Positions 55,263-64,000 of a stretch of DNA of 64,000 nt are shown one piece after another. Location of the stretch: assembly GCA_029721435.1 (NCBI GenBank), contig CM056577.1:29356719-29420718 (forward strand), read 5' to 3'. A model generated the notes under the pieces. That model saw only the letters and a list, made by a program, of their open reading frames with translations. It was not told where the DNA came from and searched no databases. Position numbers and translations under genes: made by a program. This DNA is from Gymnothorax reevesii (taxonomy: Eukaryota; Chordata; Actinopteri; Anguilliformes; Muraenidae). The first letter of the stretch is position 1. The number at the start of each line of letters is the position of its first letter.

Positions 55263-57000
55263 GAATGGGCGCAGTGTGATTGATGTGTACATGAGCACAA
55301 ACTTATGTCGATCGGAATGCAGCTCAGCCAGCTGCGCTAAATACTGCGCAATGCATTTGCACATAACAGATGATGTCACACTCCACAAGCACCCATCACT
55401 CAGCAGCACGACAAAAAAACTGTCATATTTCCCTCTTTTTTACATACTGCAAGAGCCAAACTGCCGCCAAGTAGATTTTACTAAGACACACAGCCAAAAC
55501 ACTTTTCAAACACATGCGTCACCTTGTGACTGTCGTCAAATACAGAGAAAAAAGGTGGCGCCTCCCTCTCATCCGATTAAAAGCGCATGATCTGGAGACC
55601 CAGATCATTTCCCTATTCTAAATGGAAATGAGCCTGTCCCAGCCCAGGAGCAGATGAAGCCTTTTACGGAAAGAGCCGGCAACGATAAGCACTGAGCTCT
55701 CCAGTGACCATCAATCTTCTGAAGACTTTATCAGGCCAGAGTAAACACAAATAAAAATGGTGGGTCATGTGATCGAGCAGTCAGATTGAGAATCGATCAT
55801 CGCAGATCAGGGGCTAGTGCTTCGAGCGGATGGATTCGAGGGGAAGGAAGAAGCAGGTGAGATCTGACGAATAACAAATGCATGGGGCAGATGAAATTTT
55901 GAAAATTCAGACAGTACAAGGGATGAGCAGGTCGTTTTTGGTTTCTTTTAGTTTGTTAATCGAGACCCAATAATAGCAACCAGGCCACAAAATAAAAATA
56001 GTTATTTTCAGAGCAGTACAACAGTCCCAGTTAAGCCTGACTTGTGTTAAATCAGGGATCAATATTAACCACGCCCCACTGCCCCATGGCTGGGGGAAAA
56101 AAGAAAAAAAAAAAAATTACGACAAGGCCACTAAAATCTCCCAGTGGGTTGCCTACCGAGTCCACCAAGTTTTGACGCAGTAAACATTTCTGATTATTCG
56201 ATCAATGCACGCATTAGCGTTTAATTTTAGGAAACATTCTATGGCAATGACAAGACTTACCATGACAACAGCAGAATTAGACACCCCCATTCGCTGCACA
56301 ACATCACTGCATGACCAACTCAGACAGTAACCAAGCTAAGTTTACAGTGTATTTCTCTCTTCCCCATGAAATTAATTACCATAATATCCAGAATTCCAGA
56401 GATAACGGGAAAACTACACCGAGTAAAACCAGGGACAGCTGTTTTTACCCTCGTTAATGTTTCAGATGGAGAAGAGCTTTAGGTTTTACGCAGTGCAGTT
56501 ATAAAGCTCCATCATGCTACTCTCTGAAACAGAGCCAATGTCCTCGTCCTCATTTCCACCCAGTAAATCAGGGGTAACCACCTCCATTCCTGGAAGGCCA
56601 TCGTCCTGCAGTCTTTCAATTCTAATGTAATTTGGCAAACCTAACTCTCCTAATGATCAGCTCGACAAGCTTTCTTGCCCGGGGTTAATCGCAGTATTTA
56701 CCCAGAAAGACCCAGTGTGGATACAGGCTTTCATTCAAACCAATTAGTCGCACACCTGATTCTACTAATCACAGTCTTTAACAAAGACTCCAGGCGTTAC
56801 TGATGAGAATCAGAACCTGTATTACAGAAACTGCCTTAAGTTCGAAGATCTTAACAGTTCAGATCGAATTTCCAACAAATTCATATTACAGAGGTCGATC
56901 TCAACTTATTTTATGATTTCTCTCGTCTTAGGATCAACTCAGAATGAGTTGGGAACTGTTGTTCTGGAACAGCTTTCATCCAACGTGAAATCCAAACTGA
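55263..57000. other. nrbp2 intron 1, one common-repeat fragment
   Basis: At about 56578-56615 CCTCCATTCCTGGAAGGCCA then TCGTCCTGCAG resembles a frequent fish repeat end. The rest is unassigned intronic sequence. Confidence 0.4.
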
Positions 57001-57001
57001 A

Positions 57002-57738
57002 GCCCCGTCCACACAGAGATGGAGATTTTTAAAAACAGTCTTCTTTTTTTTTTGCTGTTTTCAAAAACTTTCCCCTTTCTAACAGCATTGTTTCTAAAAA
57101 ATATCTGCATCCACACAGAGACACCTAAAACATCCCAAAACACTGTAGTAAATATTCCAGGCCTGTTTGGCACTGTTGCATTTTTACGGTAATAGACCAA
57201 AAAACGGTGAAGAAGGTGAATGCTTGCTGCTGCCTTCTCCGTTTTTTGGTCTGTTTACCTAGAAACGCAACAGCGCTACACAGTGCCACACACAAGCCTA
57301 GGGGCTGTGAGGGGGGCTATCAGGTCATCGTTTTAAAAAAAATAGTGGCAAAGCCGCTGCGCCCGCTTGGCCAAACATGGCCAAAATGGAACGCCCCCTA
57401 TTGGCAAAAGTATGGGTCCGATTCAGCTCAAAATCGAACTTGGTCTAGACCTTATGACCATATATACACGCATGAAATATGAAAAGGATCAGTGAAGAAC
57501 GGAACAAGCGAGAGCACAGACAAGCCAAATGTTTACGTATTCACGCACACACGCTAAAAACCCGGTTTGGCTGTCCACATGAAAACTCTTGGGTGGCATT
57601 TTCAGATTCTCACCCTGGAACCAGTTTTCAAAAAAATACTGTTTTCGTGCTGCGTTTTTTCCATCTCCGTGTGGACGCAAGGCGGAAACGATAAAATATT
57701 TGAGTTTTCAAAAAATTGTTCTCGTGTGAACAGGCCCT
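57002..57738. mobile_element. TIR element (hAT-like ends suspected) with internal hairpin
   Basis: CCGTCCACACAGAGATGGAG near the left is inverted relative to TTCCATCTCCGTGTGGACGC at 57658-57677. The right side then extends to TGTTCTCGTGTGAACAGGCC, wording often seen at fish hAT ends. Inside lies a separate palindrome (57175-57268). No transposase is recognised; the element is non-autonomous. Confidence 0.5.
57175..57268. repeat. internal palindrome with arms of about 38 bp
   Basis: GGTAATAGACCAAAAAACGG on the left is opposed by CCGTTTTTTGGTCTGTTTACC on the right (compared over 20 bases), and the outer parts GTTGCATTT and AAACGCAAC also pair. The loop is about 15 bp. Confidence 0.75.
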
Positions 57739-57739
57739 G

Positions 57740-58290
57740 AATCTACTACAGTAAATAGACAGTAAATAAAGGATTTCTGAGTTCCAAAGTTACTGTAACC
57801 CGGGCCCAGGTGCGTAGCTACATGGCTGGAACAAAAGCTTACAGCTCATTATATTGGACTGAATAGCTGTTGAGTGAGGAGTGCTTTACAGAGTTTGGGG
57901 TGAAAGCCTACAGGATGGAAGATTTCCAGGAACAGGGCTATGAATGACTGGCCAGAAAAAAAGCAGCACGATAAATAATATGATACCATGGGAAATTTAA
58001 ATAGACTAAATTATGTAATCCCTACATTAATCTGGATTCAGCCGTGGGCCAATTCTGTCTGCAAAGACTGTTACATAATGCTGTCCTGTCCCCTCGACAG
58101 GAAGTGAGCCTACGATAGGAACTCAGGAAATCTATAAACCCAGAGGCCATACAAACATGAAAACACTGTCCGTAACACAGGGCCTTTTCAACAATTCAGG
58201 CACTTCCTGGATGGGCCTTCCTCAACAAAGAGGTACAGCCAATTAAAATGAGTCACCCAAAGTGAAAGCTCAGAATTATCCATTACGTGC
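57740..58290. other. nrbp2 intron 1, no recognised element
   Basis: Between the TIR element and the Tc1 element; no gene or repeat is seen. Confidence 0.45.
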
Positions 58291-58296
58291 AAAATA

Positions 58297-59106
58297 CACT
58301 GAACATAAATGCCCCATGTCAAATATTGATACCACATGGAGTTAACAACTCTAAGTGAGCATATGCTGACTTTTTCTTGTACAATAGGGATATTTCTCTT
58401 GATTTGTGTACCATTTTTTAATCCATCTCTCTGTCAGTGAGCATTTGCTCAGTGATGCAGTGATTTCACTCAGTACATGGGTGTGGCATTTCCAGACGGT
58501 GATCAGACAGAATGAGCAGTACCCAGACACTCCTTATACTGGGGACAATAAAAGGCCACCCCAAAATGTCAAATTTTATCAAAAGTCATCATGCCTCAGG
58601 TCATGCGGGAACGTGCCATTGGCATGCTGGATGCAGGGATGTCCACCAGAGCGGTCACTGTGCAGCTTAATGTTAACTATCGGACGATAGGCCATTTGAG
58701 AGTTTGTTTCCGACAGACGGGCAGTACTATAAATCGACCTCATCCACGTCAGCCACTTGTGACCACACCAGCACAAGATCACTCCATCCGGCTCGTCCAC
58801 CAGCGGGATCAGCCCAGATCAGCGACACGCACAGCGGATGAGACCATTGGTCTGCACGACAGACGCATCACTCCACAGACAGTCCGTAACCGCCTGCAAG
58901 GAGCCAACTTGGAAGCTCGGCGTCCTCACCGTGTTCTGGATCTCACCGCTGTCCGGCATCGGAACCGACTCGCATCGGCAAACGCACACGTTCGATGGCC
59001 CTTGGCATGCTGGAGAAGAGTGCTATTCACAGACGATCCCGGTTCCAGTTTTTTGTTAATAAAAACTCAAAAATTTGACATGGGGCGTTTATATTTTTGT
59101 TCAGTG
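58297..59106 (+). mobile_element. Tc1-like transposon, 3' deleted (copy 3)
   Basis: CACTGAACATAAATGCCCCA and, at the other end, TGGGGCGTTTATATTTTTGT then TCAGTG are inverted ends, each flanked by TA. At 810 bp against the usual 1.3-1.6 kb, the element lacks the 3' half of its transposase. The ends are well preserved, so it could still be recognised in trans; that is inference. Confidence 0.9.
58591..59040 (+). pseudogene. Tc1 transposase N-terminal half
   Basis: The frame begins MPQVMRERAIGMLDAGMSTR, the first helix-turn-helix of a Tc1-like DNA-binding domain, and continues through TPQTVRNRL (second HTH) to RRVLFTDDPGSSF. FTDD is the first catalytic aspartate block, where the family usually has FTDE. 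The sequence then runs into the right terminal repeat, so the rest of the DDE domain is missing and the protein is non-functional as a transposase. A DNA-binding fragment could in principle still be made. Confidence 0.88.
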
Positions 59107-59395
59107 TATATGAGCAACAGGGAATCATTTCTGCTCTCCTGTCATACTCATGTCTGAAAATATCCATGTTTTACTATTATGAGGAAAAATATTGTGCACA
59201 TTCACATCTCAAAGGTGTTCACTTATTAATTTCTAAATATTTTATCACAAATCCAGTGAAAAATTCTTCATATGCTGTAATGGTGTGACAGCTATGCCTC
59301 AGTATAACATGGACGATTCCAATAAGCAGGAAAAACACTTGGGCGTGCAGTAGAGTGCATACCACCATACCGCCTGCACCATTGATTTTGATCTT
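59107..59395. other. nrbp2 intron 1, no recognised element
   Basis: Short unassigned stretch between the Tc1 element and element K. Confidence 0.4.
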
Positions 59396-59880
59396 TTGAG
59401 TGATATTCACCTTGACCTTTGACCTTGTCCTCGGAAAGTCAACTCACCTTTCGCTGTTGTCATCAATAACTTTAAGAAGCAGAAAAATGTACGCACATCC
59501 AGAGAAAAAGTTAACAGGTGCTCCACTCAAAAGGACAATGTACAAAAATGAACAAAAAGTCTGCACACTGTTTTGATAGCTCCCCAAGTGAGTTTAATAT
59601 TCACAACGTTTTGGCCGACGTGGCCTTCGTCAGGTGCACTTCCAAAACTGTTTGGAAGTGCACCTGACGAAGGCCACGTCGGCCGAAACGTTGTGAATAT
59701 TAAACTCACTTGGGGAGCTATCAAAACAGTGTGCCGACTTTTTGTTCGTCATTAATAACCTTCCCACACAAAGTCACGCCAAAATTCATATTTTTTCCTT
59801 AATCCAGCTTAAACATGGACTGACCAACAAACAGACAAAAGATGGCGGAAAGATGACCCAACTTCGTTGGCGGAGGTCAT
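59396..59880 (+). mobile_element. hairpin-ended element K, split by a palindrome
   Basis: Left part has CACCTTGACCTTTGACCTTG. Right part has ACCAACAAACAGACAAAAGA and the hairpin ATGACCCAAC ... GTTGG.CGGAGGTCAT (59852-59880), followed by AATGC. A 200-bp palindrome (59549-59748) interrupts it. The 5' end is uncertain. Confidence 0.5.
59549..59748. repeat. near-perfect palindrome, two 98-bp arms
   Basis: The centre is TCCAAA-ACTG-TTTGGA (59641-59656). AGGTGCACTTCCAAA, GGCCGACGTGGCCTTCGTCA and TAGCTCCCCAAGTGAGTTTA on the left are all matched in reverse on the right. By eye there are only about two mismatches over 98 bp. It carries no coding signal. Confidence 0.92.
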
Positions 59881-59884
59881 AATG

Positions 59885-61689
59885 CTCAATAACTAGACAG
59901 TCCAGTTGCCTGCGACCACATGGGTGCAGCCCCCCCGAATGGCCACTTGAGACATCTTGAAAACTTGACCTTCACAGGTCATACACTAAAACGGGCACAT
60001 TTTCAGCTCATGCTTCAGAAAGAAAAACCAGCAAATTAAAGAGTCACTAAACGTTTCTTGAGTACTTCTGTTCTGCGTCATATCAGCCAAACGCTGAATA
60101 GCTCACAGAAACCAACAGGACCATTCACTCATGAATTAACTGTAATTTCATTCAGTGCAATGCCTCTGACCAGTCAACAAGCCCATTAAAAAGAGTTTTA
60201 TGCGAGAGGGGAAAGGCGCTGTAACCTATATTATTGTCGAAGAGCCACATGCTAGCGCATACTAAAACAAGGAGCACGTAAGGCCAGAACTAGAGTTTCC
60301 CCCTCAGGGCTAATGCTGCTCAGAAAGTAGGATGGCAAAAAACAATGGCAGCTGTTCAGCCAAGGGAGGAATTTCAGATGTTATTTTATGACTGTTGATC
60401 TCAGGAGGAATGCTGCTGCACTTTGGTGCGGAGGATTTCAGAACTGCTGTGAAATGCAGCAAACCAGAGCCAAAATGGAGTCCACTGTCTGCACCTAGAG
60501 CCCCAATGGGTGCTGTTACATTCTCTAACTCAATTTTCACAGCTCTTACACAATACATGATTTGTTGCTTGCTTTTGGCAAGCGAAGCAAGAGTAAATCC
60601 CTGATCCTCTACTGCAGCACACTCAGTCTAGTCCTGGCTTGGCAACAAGCAGAGCAGGGATTGGGTGCATAAACAGTGAGCTGAAGAGACATCGGCCAAT
60701 GGCAAAGCGGAAGGGACAAGGAAATCAACAAGAAGCTATTACAAAAGACCATTGAGCTGATGAAAGGGTTCTCCAGCGACCAATGGACCAAGGCGATAAA
60801 GCCACTGCAACAAAGTCAACACAATGTCCTTAAAAATTTGTAACAAAGCAATGACAAATGTTCTAACACTAATAAAACATTCCAGTAACATGATAAGAAC
60901 ATTTTTTTTTTTACCTAGGAGGCAACTGCAGTCGCAAATTAAAACGGGTAAGGTCAGTTGTTGCCAACAAAATGAAGCCACAGAAAGCCTAACACACTCC
61001 ACACAAAAAGTTCAATTGAAAGACGGGGAGAATCTCAACATTTGCCATAAAGAGGCAACGCCATTTCTGTAAAAAAAAAATAGAAACAAAACTATGAATA
61101 ACTAACTTTTATAAACTGCAGCACTTTGCAAACTACCCTGAAACTTCTCATTCTCCCTCCAGGTTAGGAAGCAGCATCAAGTTTCTCTTTATTCAAATGA
61201 CATGAATTACAGCAGCAGCTGGAGTAATGCCAAGGATAACCAGGCAAGCTTTGGCAGGTTGGGGAGGTTATTTCAGGCCGGTGTTTGGTGTACAAAAGGA
61301 AATGGGTTGGCAGTAAAGGATAACTACATGACTTGCATCAGGAAACCCGGACTGGAGACTCCATTGACAGCTTTACAGTTCGTCTAAAGCCTCCCACACA
61401 ACATCCCATTCAGCTATTCACTAGTGTTTGCGCAATGACCACAAATGTACTGTGGACAATGTTGTTAACCTGTTGAAGGGTGTTTTTTTTTTTTTTTGGA
61501 AATGTTTTCTTTTTAGTTATGCAATGACTGTCCTCATGTTTCCATTTCTGTTGGATGTTCATTTAACCCCATAATGCCTTCGGACCTTTACATGGGTCAG
61601 TCACATGCAGCTGCTGTATTCAAACCTGAGGATTTCAGGTCAATTTTATATTCCAGTGGAGATCCCAAGATTTTCATGGATCCCAAATA
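59885..61689. other. nrbp2 intron 1, no recognised element
   Basis: Runs of T at 60901-60912 and 61487-61498 and of A at 61071-61081. No gene or recognised repeat. Confidence 0.45.
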
Positions 61690-62331
61690 CAAAACCCAAA
61701 ACCAGTGAAGTTGGCACGTTACGCAAATCGTAGATAAAAACAGAATACAATGATTTGCAAATCCTTTTCAACTTATATTCAATTGAATACACTGCAAAGA
61801 CAAGATGTTTAATGTTCAAACTGAGAAACTTTATTTTTTATTTTTTTGCTAATAATGATTAACTTAGAATTTAAAGGCAGCAACACATTGCAAAAAAGTT
61901 GGTACAGGGGCCTTTTTACCACTGTGTTACATCGCCTTTCCTTTTAACGACACTCAGTAAACGTTTGGGAACTGAGGACACCAATTTTTGAAGCTTTTCA
62001 GGTGGAACTCTTTCCCATTCTTGCTTGATGTTCAGCTTAAGTTGTTCAACAGTCCGGGGTCTCCGTTGTCGTATTTTACGCTTCATAATGCGCCACATAT
62101 TTTCAATGGGAGACAGGTCTGGACTACAGGCAGGCCAGTCTAGTACCCGCACTCTTTTACTACGGAGCCATGCTGTTGTAACACGTGCAGAATGTGGCTT
62201 GGCATTGTCCTGCTGAAATAAGCAGGGGTGTCCATGAAAAAGACGTTGCTTGAATGGCAAAATATGTTGCTCCAAAACCTGTTTTTATTTACAATTTACA
62301 CAACGTGCCAACTTCACTGGTTTTGGGTTTG
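61690..62331 (-). mobile_element. Tc1-like transposon, 5' deleted (copy 4)
   Basis: CAAAACCCAAAACCAGTGAA at the left and, in reverse, CAAACCCAAAACCAGTGAAG at the right, each next to TA. The terminal repeats extend about 55 bp. At 642 bp it keeps only the C-terminal part of the transposase, on the minus strand. Confidence 0.9.
61916..62275 (-). pseudogene. Tc1 transposase C-terminal DDE fragment
   Basis: 119 residues. CLFQQDNAKPHSA carries the second catalytic aspartate and [11 protein letters not shown] the final acidic residue of the DDE triad. LVSSVPKRLLSVVKRKGD is the usual C-terminus before the stop. The first aspartate and the DNA-binding domain are deleted, so this fragment is inactive. 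The frame is undamaged, which suggests the deletion copy moved recently or has decayed little. Confidence 0.9.
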
Positions 62332-62339
62332 TATGTCCT

Positions 62340-64000
62340 GCTGGATTACAGGGAAATGTGTATAAAAACGGTGCACAAGATCCTGGGTTTGTAAATTTCT
62401 CTCAAAAGTGAGATGTAGCTTCAGTGAAGTGCTGCAACCAGCAGATAGAGACTATGTATGTGACACTGTCAAAAAACAAGGGAAAAAAATGCTTTTCTGA
62501 CTTCGAACAGACTTGAGGGAAAACTTAAGAGAAAAGTGAGAGTTGAGGGGGTTAATAACACCCTAATCATACACAGGCAATCTCACACCTCAAAGAATTA
62601 AACTCAAAGTATGCAGACACACACCCACACAAACACAGTATCAGTCTCGTCCTGTTACTGGATTGTAAAACAGCCAGTCTCCATGCCGACCCAAAGCTCC
62701 AGATCACAGGCAGTTTTGTTCTGCATGAGAGGGATTCACCTCAAGCAAATGCAAGAATCGGGAACACAAGATCACGCAAAACCCACAGCCTGTCTATTCT
62801 TTTCTCCAGAACAATGCAGTAAGGGCCACTGTCTGAAGAGAAAAAAAAACAATCGCCCACAGTGTTTTGCAGGAAAGAATCTTTCATCACGGAAGGACTA
62901 TGTCCATTCGGCAGCAAATTCTGCAAAACACAAGCTAAACTCCCAGCCAGAACCGGAGGAGAAGAACATAACGGCAAAAATACGTCAAAATCACCATCAG
63001 AGAAATCAATTTGTTGTCATTCTGGGCTCCAATGATTTAAGAGCAAAGTAAATCATGCACTGTCATATTTCAAAGTTAGACCAATTTACAAGATAATTAT
63101 TAAGGCTGAAGAGAGATTTTTATGAAGGCCTTTTTGTGAAAAAGAATTACACATCTCTGAACTTTTATTTTCTCGATTGAACAGCACAATTCACTAATGT
63201 GAGCGTGAACTGGGTGATGACGCAAGACCTCTTGGTCGATAACATTATGCGCTGTAAAAGACGCTCATCCAACTAATCTCAAAGGGACCAGGCTGAGGGC
63301 ACAGACGAACATCTGATAAACCGGAATAAATGTAAATAAGTGTGGTAGCCAAACGTGAAGAGGAAAAACGGAAATCATAGAAATGAATGTTACTCATGTT
63401 TTTTAAAAAAAAAAAAAAAAAGTTTTTTCCTGTTTAGACTGAGTGGTGTGCACAGACAACGGAGCGTCAGTGCTGGGAATAGTGCAATCCGAACATTAAT
63501 GCAAACATGGGCACTACGTCAATTTGCCTTAGAAACTCACCTTACATTTTAATTCAGAGTCAAGAATTTAACCCAGTCATTTATTTATAAAGCAAGCGTT
63601 AATGGATCATTTTTCAATGAATTTATTTGCTGTGAGACAAATCTGCAGCATCTCAGTGCCAATCAGACACACTGATATTTACTGGAACAATTCATACGGG
63701 ATTTGAAAGTTGTACTCTAACAATTAACCATTTCAGTGCCGCACATACAGTATTACTCACTGTGCCAGGTACCCATGGAAGTAAAGACAGAGCAACTACA
63801 CTAACAGATGCTGCAGACTTACTGGGCTACGGCAGATATCTCTGCATCATCTATCCACCTGACACCAGTCAGGGTCTCATGGTGCCTGGAGCGCATCCCA
63901 GAATAAACTGGGCAAGAGGTCACAACACACACAGGGGAACGTTAAAGCTTAGCTGCTAACTACTTTAGCAACTTGCATAGTTCGACCCCCTACAGGTTAG
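62340..64000. other. nrbp2 intron 1 to window end; repeat fragment near 63860
   Basis: GTCAGGGTCTCATGGTGCCT then GGAGCGCATCCCAG at about 63868-63903 resembles the common fish repeat with CAGGGTC..GGAGCCTATCCCAG. No first exon of nrbp2 is visible before the end of the window. No other gene is seen. Confidence 0.4.

Noticed and set aside
54939..55590. Long open frames on both strands
   Set aside because: They are translations of GT/GA microsatellites (VCVCVC, HTHTHT, SLSLSL).
56515..56575. Acidic minus-strand stretch (GNEDEDIG) as a candidate first nrbp2 exon
   Set aside because: It lacks the conserved ESPCGRWQKRRE end, a suitable initiator and a donor in the correct phase.
59549..59748. microRNA precursor
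   Set aside because: The stem is far longer and more perfect than a normal precursor; better explained as a recent inverted duplication.

Overview
This window is vertebrate nuclear DNA, almost certainly from a ray-finned (teleost) fish. It is AT-rich and intron-rich, and carries the usual fish repeat load: Tc1-like transposons, Rex1/L2-like and RTE-like LINE pieces, a tRNA-derived SINE, piggyBac-like MITEs and long (CA)n/(GA)n tracts. I cannot name the species. Most open reading frames here are chance or repeat-derived.

The one host gene I can support is nrbp2 (nuclear receptor binding protein 2, a pseudokinase) on the minus strand. Seventeen coding exons were traced by hand from 41584 down to the stop codon at 4956. 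All have GT/AG splice sites, and their phases join into one continuous frame of 464 residues. The exon with the start codon was not found and should lie beyond 64000, so intron 1 exceeds 22.4 kb. Paralogue-diagnostic residues ([20 protein letters not shown], the WHRLFVN microexon, [10 protein letters not shown]) indicate NRBP2 rather than NRBP1. The a/b teleost copy cannot be decided. All three catalytic kinase motifs are replaced, as known for this family.

Layout: 1-4955 is downstream/3' UTR sequence with a few repeats. 4956-21380 holds exons 18 to 6, with introns carrying a foldback element, Tc1 relics, a SINE and several piggyBac-like MITEs. 21381-30463 holds exons 5 to 3, with a triplicated 107-bp hairpin array and a decayed Rex1-like LINE. 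30464-41461 (intron 2) is a nest of minisatellite-bearing elements, an RTE-like LINE with an open RT frame, and a 1.4-kb TIR transposon. 41585-64000 is the 3' part of intron 1, with microsatellites, a SINE, two internally deleted Tc1 elements, a near-perfect 98-bp palindrome and further hairpin-ended elements.

The most unusual signal is a group of at least ten elements that end in a GC-rich hairpin, usually preceded by GACGGACGGACAG-like sequence and followed by (A)TAA-like sequence. In at least six, a motif near the 5' end repeats the left arm of that element's own 3' hairpin, although the motif differs between families. One copy sits inside one arm of a foldback element, so the other arm shows the empty site; any target duplication is 4 bp or less. 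This would fit a Helitron/Helentron-like mechanism, but that is inference.
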